Part shown: positions 33,507 through 44,637 of the stretch, in pieces
Numbering within the stretch: position 1 is the stretch's first letter
Layout of the letters: every line of letters starts with the position of its first letter
Assembly (NCBI GenBank): GCA_019828595.1
Contig: JAHQRK010000010.1
Span: 1,984,001-2,048,000, forward strand
DNA length: 64,000 bases
Direction: 5' to 3'
Source: Aphanomyces cochlioides
Lineage: Eukaryota > Oomycota > Saprolegniomycetes > Saprolegniales > Verrucalvaceae
Position numbers and translations under genes: made by a program
Notes under the pieces: generated by a model
The model's database searches: none
What the model saw: the letters and a program-made list of their open reading frames with translations, nothing else
What the model was told of the DNA's origin: nothing

Positions 33507-33910
33507 TTTGACAAGGTGGTTGTTGGGTTGTAAATTTTTGACTTCCATGGATTTCCCCAGAGGAAGACAAGAAGGCATCCCATTGAAAGCTAGAAGAGGC
33601 TGTGATGCCTCCAGCCATTGAAAGCAAGCTAATGTGAATCCCCGATGTGGATTTCATGGGCTGGAAGAACGTACTGGTCGTCGGGCTCTCACTGCGGAGA
33701 CGTAATTGCCTCAGTGTACTATGGGAATTCAAGACAGTACCCCTAGACTTGGCCGTGGAATTGGAGATGACTGCCAGCATTTCCGATTATCCTGAGCCTC
33801 CTTCGGTGCAAATTCGAGCGTGGAAACAGAATCGCTAGCAGAGTTCCCCGTGGTTGACTTCAGATGGAAAAAACAACCCAAGTCCTGCAGTTTCACTTGG
33901 ATTGGATTAT

Positions 33911-34962
33911 TTACAGCGTGAAGGTCACAATGAACCGCAGACGTTGTTGGTTCTCTTCATAGACGAGGTATTCGTCAAAGGAGAACGCAGACTCGACCGC
34001 CAGACTTGATCCATTTACCAGCATTGACGCGGACTTGGCGGTTGTCCAGTGCGATCAGTCGATCTTCGTCGGGATTTGGATACGCCAGAGCAATCGATGG
34101 TTCGGTGTCGCGTCAAACTTGGAGAATGTCTTGTCCTCATCGCTGCGGCGGACTTCCCAAATGTCGAACTGGTAAAACTTGGCCGAGAGATCTTCCAACG
34201 TGAAAATGGATGGATTCGCTTCCGCCAGCGTCGCTTGAATGTTGTCGAGGATGGCGACTCCCTTTTGGATTTGCTTGAGGCTCAATGCTCCCAGTGGCAT
34301 GCGCTTGGGATCCAAATTCATCCGCACGAGTTCGTCCTTGAACATGTCCTTGTCAAAGATCATCTCGATGAGCTTTTGCCTCTTCGGCGGGAGCTCCGAC
34401 GGCACCGAGTCGTCTCCAATTTTGGGGATCCGACTTGGCAGCTTCGAACGCAGCGTAATCCAGATCGACAGTGTCATAGAAACTGCTCAAAGTTGCGCCT
34501 CTCCTTCCAGTTGTTTCTGGTTTTGTCGTTGAATTTCTTGTGAAAGACCTCCATCGCTGTCTTCAAGTCGGCGCCAGGACACCAGAGCTTGTAGTCTCCA
34601 TCTTCCCCGACACGACCCCATCGCGAGAAGACGTTATACGTCGCGGGGTTTGTCTTGATGAGCTGAATGCGGTAGAATTTGTTGTTGCTCGTGTACGACG
34701 AGATGTGGACTTGGTTGAGCATGACGTCATAATCACGATAGACAGCGTGGTTTGCCGACTCCGGTACATTCTTGGCATAAATTCCATCCACCGGAGGTGT
34801 GATCGCCTTCTCGACAGTCTTGGACGTGTCTTTCTTCGATTTCTTGCCGACTTTTTGTTTCGACGACGTCGCCTTGCGCTTTCCCGAGTTCGAATCGACT
34901 GAGATTGTTAGCTTTTCGCTTTCAGCAGCCTCTGCTGAGCTTCTCGTCACGCGCTTCGCCAT
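33911..34962 (-). pseudogene. WGR-PARP copy 2, catalytic core deleted
   Basis: The start MAKRVTRSSAEAA and a full WGR domain (YNVFSRWGRVGEDGDYK) are intact. After NWKERRNFEQF the frame is lost by an indel, then resumes with IGDDSVPSELPPKRQKLIEM. Two deletions relative to copy 1 follow. One removes the end of the regulatory domain, joining LSAKFYQ to DIWEVRRSDED; the other removes most of the catalytic domain, joining NHRLLW directly to the region before the final strand. The last residues (EYLVYEENQQRLRFIVTF) remain up to the stop at 33911. The His-Gly of the NAD site and the Tyr motif are gone, so it cannot be a PARP enzyme. Confidence 0.9.
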
Positions 34963-35392
34963 GGAGATTGATGAGCTCGAGCTCTTGGCTCTGTGGTCAA
35001 ATTTGCAATGAATCGATTGCCTGACGATCTTGATGTCCAAATGCACCATCATTACTCCAGTTGGACAAATTACATACAAACTTCAAGTATAAAGTGATCA
35101 AGGTGTCGCGAATTACAGAAGCGCCGGTCGCAAAAAAGTTTTTGGTGCGTTTGTGTCGTGATGTCGAGTGGAATTCACTCTGCAGCGTGGAGTGGAGGAA
35201 AGGCGCACGTAGATGCGTCTTGTCAGTATGCCACCACCACTGTACCGCGAATATACAGGAGTTAAGACTGCGTGGGGGCTCAAGGTCCCAAAAAACAGCG
35301 CAAAATCGACGATACGACCAACTCGACTGACGCCCCGACATGGAATATGACTCAAGAGTGAAGGGGCAAGTGTGAAGATAGTCCAAGAGTTG
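34963..35392. other. Upstream region of PARP copy 2
   Basis: Holds the promoter-like match at 35075-35093. No gene is supported. Confidence 0.4.
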
Positions 35393-36885
35393 TTAAATGT
35401 CATGAGCTACCCACGAAGCCAGCTCTCCGCGGTGTTGATTGCTAGTTTGCGACGTAGTTTTGTCCGTGGCAGAGTGGAGGCGAGTGACAACATTGCTAGA
35501 AGTTTTCGCTGGTTCCTCTTTCACAGGTACCACACGCGACGGCCACACGACGCGCGAGGCAAGGCAGAGCTGGCGGATCGAGCCTCGGCTTTTGTCGACA
35601 AGGAAACAGTCGGAACAGTCTTGACGCAGCATGGGGAATCGCTAGTTTGTCTGGTCGAGCTCAACCAACCGATATGATGGCCCTAGCCATGAGTTAGCAA
35701 TAGTTTAAGCTGGGAGAGTTTACCAGCCGAGAGCTTTCCAAAGCCAAAAAGCCATAGCAGAATTCGCTGCTTCCACTCGCGAGAAATGGCATTCGCAGTC
35801 AAGACTGGAGAGGTGACGCTCGCTCGATCGCGCTGCTGCTTTCCGATGGAGTGCCACGACGTCGGTTGAAATCGACAGCGCGAGCGGGATGACAAAGTAC
35901 ATGCCGTAAGCCCCGACGGTGCAAATCGTGACGTCCAGCATCTCGTCCATGTCGATACTGTTGAAAGTGAATGAAAAGATGGCAAAGACGATCTTGACAG
36001 CGCCGACAAATCGCACGAGCAACAGCGTCACGACGACAGTCGACCAAGCACAAGCTGACGTCGAGACGGGCGTGAGGCGGAAGTTCCATTCGTTGCCAAT
36101 CCAAATGGCGGCGTAGGCAAACCAGACAAAGCGGCTGAGGTACACAATGCCTTGAATGATCGCCCACGTGTCGTTGGCGTAGATGACACGCAACGTGGCG
36201 ACGCCCATCGACCCTGGATTGATAATTAAATCGGTGACGAAGGCCAAGTTGATCCATTTATTCGCGAGGATCAAGCTGGTCGGCTCGCCAACAACAATCA
36301 ACGTGCCATCAGACAACACGATGGCCACAAGATCGAAGGCGCCAGACGTGAGAGTAATATTCGACCCAAGCCCGACGAACGATGTAGCCGCTCATGGCCA
36401 GACGGAGCAAGAGCGACACAATACACCACGAGATGGAACGATTCATGGGGCTGAAGACAAAAAACACCGACGTCATGTCCTTGGAGACAAGTGTCCACGT
36501 GGATGCGAACGCGAGGGGAGCTCCCATGAAATAGATGACCCAGAGAGATTGAAATGGTGTTGGAGAGCACGCCGCCAGCCTGATCTAGTCAAGCGTGTCG
36601 GACGGAGTGAAGACCGCACCTGGTATCTCTGACCTCGATGGAGTTGCGCATGAGCTGTTGGACAACGATGATGGGAAGTCGGTGCGATGCTGAAGTTACA
36701 GCAGCATCATTGGCAACAACTTTCCAAGGAATGCGATAGTCGTGCGAGTACATGATGGGATCGCTGATGTAGTAGACGAACGGCATGATCGCAAGGTTGA
36801 CAAGGAAGAGCATGCTCACAACGACTGAGGGGCCATGCCACTTGGCAATCTGGCTCGGCTTGGCCTGCGCGACAAAGATGTGCAT
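35393..36885 (-). pseudogene. Multi-pass membrane protein paralog, frameshifted
   Basis: It matches the intact gene at 37.8-39.3 kb along its length: start MHIFVAQAKPSQIAKWHGPS, a first TM (VVSMLFLVNLAIMPFVYYIS), FVFSPMNRSISWCIVSLLLR, RRAWVEYYSHVWRLRSCGHR, GEPTSLILANKW, and a C-terminal exon RQDCSDCFLVDKSRGSIRQL. A one-base shift after SCGHRVV (about 36310) and another near 35850 break the frame, and the segment after the first luminal loop is shorter than in the paralog. Family function is unknown. Confidence 0.75.
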
Positions 36886-37755
36886 ATTGGAGAGGAAGGA
36901 TTGCGGCGCTGAGGAGTGGGAAATATGGCGTCAATCTAAATTTGCTTGCTGTTGAGAAGTCCAAATTCGACCGTTGGGAGCAGAAATAGACGAGCAACGA
37001 CGTACGGGAACGTAGGAAGGCAGCATCAGGCAGCATGCACGAAGAAGCTGGTGGGTGGCAACGCCTCTGGCTGAGATTACAGTGGGGCTATTCCCTACCG
37101 AACGACGAGATCTCCAAGTTCACGCAATGCCATCCACCGAAACGATAGTTATTGCACGTCCTAAAACACGGCTTCCCTTACATTCTCCATTGAAACTGTC
37201 GATCGAAATATCGTGGCCGGAGTTCCACGTCGTTGCTAGTTAAGATTCATGGGTCGTCAATTCTCCACGACGGACCAGGACGTTTCCTTCGATTGCAACA
37301 CCGTTCATTCACGCCTTTAAGGATGAAGATGATGCAGTTGACGTTCTTTGTTGGGAACCGCAGCAGTATGAAAAGATGCAGGTGGAGTTTCACCATGCCG
37401 TCACTTTGAATCATGAAATATGACCAAAAGTTTCATGGTGGATATGGATTTACAACGCCTTCAGGTATGGCGTCATTTCACACGACTGACGATGGTTTCG
37501 CTGACAATTGTTTAAATTGTCGTCGGGATTCCACTCAATTGACTGCTTCAGGTATCGCTTGATCATCTTCCTTGCGTTCTTCGACCTAAGCTGCTCGTCT
37601 GCAGAGATACCAGTGCATAATGTTGAAGTCTTGCGATCAAATTTCCTCGACTGTACTCGACGATGTCAATATAAAATAACTTTATAAACCTTGCTACACG
37701 ATGACTTTGATGTGATTATTTCCATGGTAACATTGATGATGTTGATTCAGTGGAG
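36886..37755. other. Intergenic between the two membrane paralogs
   Basis: No supported gene; only short frames. It includes the presumed promoter of the 5' paralog. Confidence 0.5.
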
Positions 37756-39315
37756 TTAGATGTCATGAGTAATCCAAGACGCCAGTGGTCCGTGGTGCTG
37801 ATTGTCCGTCTGTAGTGAAGTACAGTTGCTGATGGAGCGGAAACCCGTCACGACGCCGTTCATCGCTTTTGCCTGGTCGTCTTTGAAGGGAATGATTTGC
37901 GCTGGCAATTTTACACGCGAGGCGAGGCAGAGCTGGCGTATCGCCCTTGTGGCTCTGTCGGCAATAAAACAGTCCGAACTGTCTTGACGAAGCATCGGGA
38001 AGCGCTGATAATTCTTGTCGAGCTCAAGCTTGCGATAAAACGAGCCTAGCAACTCATGAGCTCAAGCTACACCTCATATTCACTCACCTGATGCTGAGCC
38101 TCCGTAGCCGTAGAGCCACAGCAGAAGTCGCTGCTTCAGCTCTGGAGTTATCTTCTTAAGAGGGAGCATCGGAGACGTCACGCTGGACCTTGACGCCTTC
38201 TTGCGACGCAAGTTTGAGACCAAGTCTGTCAAATAAGCGATTGCAAACGGCGTGGCCATGTACATGAAGTACGATGCGAGGGTGCATATCGTCACATCGA
38301 GAGTTCCATCGCCTTTGATCAAGTTGAAGGCGAAGGAAAAGATAACAAAGGCGATTTTCACAGCACCGACGGCTCGGACGAGCAACAGAGTGACAATAGT
38401 CGTCATCCATGCGCAGGCTGTCGTGGAGACTGGGGTGTATCGGAGGTTGTATTCGTTGCCGAGCCAAATCGCGGCGTACGAAAACCAAACGAATCGGTTG
38501 AGGAAGACGACGCCTTGTATCGTCGCCCACGTGTCTCTGGAATAGAGTGTACGCACAGTAGCTGCTCCCATTGACGCAGGATGGGCGATCAAGTCGACGA
38601 CGAATGCCAAGACAATCCATTTGTTGGCAAGGATCAAACTTGTTGGCTCGCCAATGATTATGGTCGTTCGGTCGGAGACGAAGCGGTGGCCGCAAGATCG
38701 AAGACGCCACACGTGAGAGTAATAGTCCAGCCAAGCGCGTCGAACGATGTAGCAGCTCCAGAAACAGCGAAGCAAGAGCGTCGCAATGCACCACGAGATG
38801 GATTGATGGATGGGACTGAAGACGTAGAACACAGACGTCGCATCCTTTGCGACGAGAGTCCACGTCATCCCAAACGAGACTGGGAAACCCATGAAGTGGA
38901 TAATCCAGAGCGATTGAAAAGGCGACGAAGAGCACACGGCCGTCTTGAGATGGTCGAGAATGTTCGTAGGACACAGTACCGACCCAGGGAGGTCTGTATC
39001 GTGAAGTTCTGTACATGACGAGTTGTTTGACGATAGAAAGTCAGCCCGCATGGCAACCACGCCTTCGTCCGAGTAGTATGTATTTGTTTCAAGGAGTTGT
39101 GTATACCGGCTTCGCATCGCAGCAGTGGCGCTCGGATCATTGGCAAGGACTTTCCACGGAATGACATAGTCGTGGGAGACCATGATGGGATCGCTGACGT
39201 AGTAGACAAATGGCATCAAAGCAAGGTTGACTAGGAAGAGCATGCTAATGACGAGGGATGGAACATGCCACTGCGCCACCGGGTTGGGCTTTGCCTGAGC
39301 GGCAAAGATCTGCAT
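37756..39315 (-). CDS. Multi-pass membrane protein, oomycete-type unknown family
   Basis: The main exon begins at ATG 39315 (MQIFAAQAKPNPVAQW) or, with a short upstream exon (ATG near 39400, then an intron), a few residues earlier. A last exon (SFYRKLELDKNYQRFPML ... ITHDI) follows an intron at about 38050-38089. The product is about 500 residues. One TM is near the N-terminus (LVISMLFLVNLALMPFVYYV), then an extracytoplasmic loop with Cys and an NSS sequon, then about seven more hydrophobic segments (for example WCIATLLLRCFWSCYIV, IVLAFVVDLIAHPASM, TIVTLLLVRAVGAVKIAFVI, FMYMATPFAIAYLTDLV). A cytosolic tail follows (RRKKASRSS). The block RRAWLDYYSHVWRLRSCGHR is strongly conserved in the broken neighbour. 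I cannot assign a transport or receptor function. Confidence 0.75.
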
Positions 39316-39631
39316 CTTGGACGACAACCTGCACGACTCCAAGCGATGGAGATTCGACCAATGCCGAAAACATGACTCTTGATAGAAATAGACTTACAAC
39401 GGCCATTTTCCAAGGACTCCTTAAGTATCTAGTGAAGTTATCTCGGGACTCTAGCTGATGAAATGTGTGAAGTCAACAGTAGCTGGGCCGATAAAGAGAT
39501 CAAGAAGAGTCGACGCCAAATACAATGCAAGGAAACTATCGTTGACACTGCCGAACAAACGATGGATGGCGACTTCATCGAACTTCATTGACAGTTCCAG
39601 TCCAAAGATCGTGTCGAACAGGGAATGAACT

Positions 39632-40166
39632 TGATATAACAGAGCAGACTTAATTTGACAGAGCAGACTTATCAATTACAGCAGTCTTGATTTGACATAG
39701 CAGACTTGATTTGACAGAGCAAACTCGAGCATGACAGCAATCTTGAATATACAAAGCAGACTTGAAAAAGTTAGCATTCTTGATTTGACAGACCAGAATT
39801 GAGCATGACAGCAATCTTAAATTTGCAGAGCACACTTGAGCATGACATCAATCTTGATTTAACAGAGCAGACTTAAGCAGTCTTGATTTGACAGAGCAGA
39901 TTTGAGAAGGACCACCTTGATTTCATAATGCAGACTTGAAAATGACAGAAGTGTTAAATTCTCAAAGCAGACTTGAGAATTACGAATTCAATGAGAAGAC
40001 TTGACAATGACAACAGTCTTAATTTCACAGAGCGGACTTGATAATGCCAGCAGTCTTAAATTCACAAAAGTACACTTTGGCATGACATCAACAAGGCAAA
40101 CTTAAGGATGATTGTAGTCTTGGATTCACATAGCCAACTTGAGAATGATAACATTCTTGAATTTAC
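39632..40166. repeat. 37-bp AT-rich minisatellite
   Basis: About 15 degenerate units with consensus near AGAGCAGACTTGAGCATGAC then AGCAATCTTGATTTGAC. Several units are 37 bp, and some are halved to 19 or 29 bp. It lies between the membrane gene and PARP 3' sequence and has no coding potential. Confidence 0.85.
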
Positions 40167-40740
40167 CTGTGCTCCCGCGCAGCATATATTTGACATCCTT
40201 GCCAGCTTGACACATCAAGCTTCGCTCGTCAATCTTCTTTGACAACAGAACCTTAGGAAAAAACTGTATACTGGATACGCTTCATTATCAAGTTAAAGGG
40301 GTCACAAACCCCGAAGTATAAGTAAATATGGCGCCGTGGTTGCTCCGTCCATGAGGAAAGTTATGGGCGTTGTGCACAGTAAGAGTGCAAAGTGAGCAAA
40401 GACAACGTTTTAAGACGAGGGAGATCACGCCACTGAGGTCCCAAATTTGAGAGTTTGGACGGAGGAAATGAGCAATCAGGAGGATTGTTCACAGTCACGC
40501 TAATGACGCTATGGTATGCATAGAGTTTTTCGATGTCTACGACCACCTGAACGTCTCGGCAGCAGTCTAACGTAAGTCGAGAGAAAGGTCCATGAATTTA
40601 TGGTCTTTCTTGAACTCATCCACCATTGCTTTAGATATAGCCGATTTGTCTCCGACACCACAAGATGCAAGTGAAGTCGGAGGATACCAATCTACAGTAT
40701 CAATCCAAAGAAAGGATTCTGAAGAGCACAGATTATAGCT
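40167..40740. other. 3' flank of the split PARP
   Basis: No gene is supported. The stretch 40520-40575 (CATAGAGTTTTTCGATGTCT and on) resembles 53775-53835, downstream of PARP copy 5, so the PARP duplication included 3' flanking DNA. Confidence 0.5.
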
Positions 40741-40957
40741 TTACAATTTAAACGTGATGATGAATCGCAGACGTTGTTGACTCTCTTGGTAGACGAGATA
40801 TTCATCGTGGGTGAACGAGGACGAGACACCAGATTGAACTGGAGTACCAACATTGACTCGAACTTGTTGGTTGTCGAGAGTGATCAATTGGTCTTGCTCT
40901 GGATTGGGATGCAACGTGCCATTGGCAAGCACCGAGTCAAAGCCTTTCGGTGGTTTG
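40741..40957 (-). pseudogene. 3' end of the split PARP (C-terminal catalytic segment)
   Basis: The minus strand reads PPKGFDSVLANGTLHPNPEQ through FTHDEYLVYQESQQRLRFII to the stop, the last 70 or so residues of a PARP including the catalytic Glu (HDEY). Sequence identity to PARP stops at about 40957. The adjoining part of the protein, ending ...QDDSSLT, is at 48021, so the two are halves of one gene parted by about 7 kb of inserted DNA. Confidence 0.9.
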
Positions 40958-41467
40958 GGGTAGTTTTGGTGACGAAACTGTGTTTTTAGATTAGAAGATC
41001 AAGCGGAGCCAATCACAGGTCGCCGCCTCCTCAGCGGTAGCCTGCTCATTCGGCTTTTCCCTTGATCAATCGCTTTCTAAGCCTGCCTGCACACCATGTC
41101 TGCCTTTACCGCTAACTCGCTCATCTGCATTCCACCCGAGCTCATCTCCAACCGCCGTCTACAGTACTGGACATGGAAGGTAGGTGCAGTCGAATTTCCC
41201 TCATAAAAAATCGAAATTTCATCCAATCGAAATGGTTCGAACGATATATTTAACGAATGAAAGAGACGAACACGATGATTGTTTTTAAATGTATGAGAAG
41301 TTGACTTGGTGATGAGAAATTCAAATAATAGTGAAATGAGTGGACCTCGCCCTGGTCAGGTGAGAAAGGTACACTTGGAGATTTGCAACAAAACAAAGAA
41401 ATCAACTGCTTCTCTTGTCTGGTAAGCTCATGGCCATGAATGATAGACCTCATTTAACTACAGAACC

Positions 41468-42346
41468 ATGCCAAAAGGTGCTGTCTGTGGCTTTTTGAAG
41501 TCACCGGAGACTTATGGAACTGCTATTCGACCAGGTGGGCCGTCCATTCTCGATGAGAGGGACAAAATACATGTTCTGTTTGAAGCATCAAAAGGAAAAT
41601 CAAGTTCAAGTAGGATTTAATATGACTTAAAGCTGAATGTTTCATCATGAACTATTCGTCGAGTCATTAATAAGTCGAAACGTTTCAAGTACAAGAAACG
41701 CAAATCCTCCCCTTGCTTAACCAAGGCCCACAAAGATGCTCGAGTGGAATGGGCAACATCCCACGGTGACCTTGGCCTTGGTTGGAACAATGTTGTCTTT
41801 TCTGACGAAAAGAAGTTCAACCTAGATGGCCCAGACGGCCTACAATACTATTGGCACGACCTCCGAAAGGAGGAACAGTCAATTTTTAGCCGTCAAAACG
41901 GCGGTGGTAGTGTCATGGTGTGGGCAGGAATGTCCAGCCAAGGTTGCACTGAGGCTGCTCTACTCTCTGGGCGTCAAGATTCAAATGCTTACTGCGACAC
42001 GATTGCCAACTATCTGATGCCTTTTGTTCACGCCAAACATCCGCGTGGCTTTGTCTTTCAACAAGATAATGCCAGTATTCACACCAGCCGTGAAACAATG
42101 GAATTTTTGAAAGACCAAAACATTGCCGTTATGCGTTGGCCTGCTCTTTCCCCCGATCTCAATCCGATCGAAAACCTATGGGGGGTCCTCACTCGAAACG
42201 TTTATGTGAATGGAAGGCAATTTTCAAGTGTAGGCGAGATAAAAGCCGAAATTTTGAAGCAATGGGAAACCATTGATCATGAAGTCATTTTGAAGCTCAT
42301 TGCATCGATGAAATCGCGTTGTATCAAGGTGTTCCAAGCCAAATGA
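41468..42346 (+). pseudogene. Tc1/mariner transposase with stop codons
   Basis: From ATG 41468 (MPKGAVCGFLKSPETYG) the frame continues to the TGA at 42344 but has a TAA and a TGA near 41630-41650, inside the N-terminal DNA-binding part (TIRRVINKSKRFKYKKRK). The catalytic core is complete: VVFSDEKKFN (first Asp), FVFQQDNASIHTS (second Asp), SPDLNPIENLWG (Glu, 34-residue spacing), plus the GGGSVMVWAGMS block. It is a cut-and-paste DDE enzyme. Terminal inverted repeats were not identified. Confidence 0.9.
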
Positions 42347-42574
42347 TCTTTTACAAAGTATTAGAACTTAAAACGACGAATAAAAGCTTTGATATCGTTC
42401 CTTTTGTTCGATGTACCATTCTTCCTCTTCCATGTCCAACATTTTTCATGAAATTCACCATTTTTGTCTATATTTCGACTTGTACTGGGCATTTCACGTT
42501 GTGAAGTGCATTGATAATTTTGTCTTGTCATGCTCTTTCGGCTGTGCGTCAGTTCGATATGACATCAACGGGAG

Positions 42575-44562
42575 ATGATGAAAAATCGACTGTACCTATG
42601 TTCCATGTCCAGCACTGTAACATCCTTTGTGTACGGGGAGGTACTGTCCGTCTCATCCGAGTCGGACACCATGTCGATCAAGACCAAAGCGAACTCAATT
42701 GCTGGTTCATCCTTCATCACGACACTCCCGCTTCATGCTGTGGGCTGCAGCACAGCCACCGCAGCCGAAGCAGCCTCTGGTATCGGCACGTGGATGCGCC
42801 GCCACGCCTTCTGCGAGCTGAACGGCACCTGGCTCCAAGGACAAGTGGTCGCCTTCGACGCCGCCCAGTCCACAGTCAACCTGGCCACACCTCTCGCTAC
42901 TGTGACCGTCCCGGTCGGCAAACTCGTGGCAACATTTCCAGTCTGCGTCGCTCTACTCGCAAGTGTCCCTTTCGTAACAACCAACAGCGATTCCAGCAGC
43001 AGCATTGTTGCATCTGAAGACGACATGCTTCGTATCCACGACACCATCCTCAATCGTCTCTTGACCACACGTGAAAGTGGCTTCCCGTCCCGCAACTTCG
43101 CCACCATCTTATCCGGTCTGATCCCAACCGAGTACGTCCCTGCAGCAGACGCAGTCATGTCCTTTATTGACGAGCACTCCGGTGTCCGGATGCTCTCCAC
43201 CATCCAACACGTCGTGGACTTTGTGTTTTTCGTCGAGGGCGAAGCGCCAAACCCCACACTAATCCCCTGCGGGAACACGTTCTGCAACGACCCGTCACAG
43301 GCGGCAACACCCATGCCACCTCGTGCGCGTCCCACACCCAGCAACTCTGCACCACCCCAGTACAACAATCAGCTACTGGGGCCGTCGTCCAACTCCAGCG
43401 AGTTGCGCTGCCACTTCGGGGCCCCGACGACATCTTCGCCGATGCGGACATGGCGTCTTTCCTCCAACAGCACATCCCGCCACCTCCTAGCCCCTTGGCA
43501 GCACCTCATCGCAGCGAAGCCGCAGTCGCCATGGCCGCCTCGCGAGCGCGGGGCAGACCCCTTGAGAGTGTACAAGTGAACGACATCGTCGAGGCATTCC
43601 TTCGAGCCAAGCAGTCAGCCAAGAGCTCGTTCCTGCCCAACCCACACCAAGAGGCTGTCCACCTCCGCATAACGAGCCCTGCACTCGCTCACATCGCTCC
43701 AGCCGACTTCTTCAGCAGAGTCATGGACGCGGCTCCTCACGGCTTCAGGACACACCCCGGCACTCTGATCCACCTTTACGATTTCTCCTTCGGCTACGGC
43801 CAGCTCTCTCTCGATCACTTCCGTTCCATCGGCCACGACGAGGAGATCAACTGGGCTCGCGACGCCGCCGGCGGTCGCAGTTTTGCTAACACAGTGGCTC
43901 CACCGAACCCCTCAACGCTGAAGTCAATACAATGCATTCTCGACGCGCTCGAGGTCCTCGGCAACTTCTTTGACACCACCGGCTTCGGGTCGCAACTAGC
44001 ACACGACTATCTGCGAGCTGCGCGGCAATTTGTCTCCCAACTCAAAACTCAGAGACTCATTGACGACGGCAACACGGTCTTTATGGTCAACTGGCTCAAC
44101 CAACAGTTCCACTCATTCCGTCACGCCATACTACAGAACGCCCTGCACAGCTCCTCCCCGCCAGCCCACCTCCTACACAAATCCGAGTTTGACCTCAAGG
44201 GGCTGGCGTTTGCACTGTTCTTGGGCCGCCTCAACAAGACCACCAAGTCCGCGGCAGCCCCCCAGAATAAACAACAACCCTCGCAAGCCCACGGCACGCG
44301 CGACCACAAACACAAGCACGATAAAGCAAAAACACGCATGCCCGACAACGTCCGTGCCGTTATTCCGCAACAGAAGGGCATCGACCTTTGCATCCGGTTC
44401 CTCTCCAACAAAGACTGCACCGCAGGGGGCCTTGGTACCCTATGCGGCAAGCCACCACATCAACGAATCCACGGCATCCCATCACAACTCCCCGACATCC
44501 TCACGGCGTACATGTCAAGCGCACTCGACGGCCTCAAGTCAGAGTACCGTCACCTAGCGTGA
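42575..44562 (+). pseudogene. Gag-like ORF1 of the tyrosine-recombinase retroelement (frame change at about 43.45 kb)
   Basis: The first part (42575-43450) is a Ser/Thr/Ala-rich protein. The reading then shifts to the frame of 43450-44562, with a helical body and, at the end, a CCCH-like finger: CIRFLSNKDCTAGG...LCGKPPHQRIHG. Such a finger ends the Gag of DIRS/Ngaro elements and probably binds the RNA. A basic stretch KHKHDKAKTR precedes it. Confidence 0.65.
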
Positions 44563-44637
44563 CGCGCCATCCCCCCCGCGTCCCACCCACACAGGGGGGA
44601 CCCGGTCCGCTGTACACCGCCATCGACAGCAGTTCCC

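Noticed and set aside
39632..40166. Regular repeats that might suggest a CRISPR array
   Set aside because: Units are degenerate, vary in length, lack unique spacers, and the genome is eukaryotic.
41180..42500. Terminal inverted repeats for the Tc1/mariner copy
   Set aside because: TCGAAAT-type matches near both sides are too short and misaligned to call ends.
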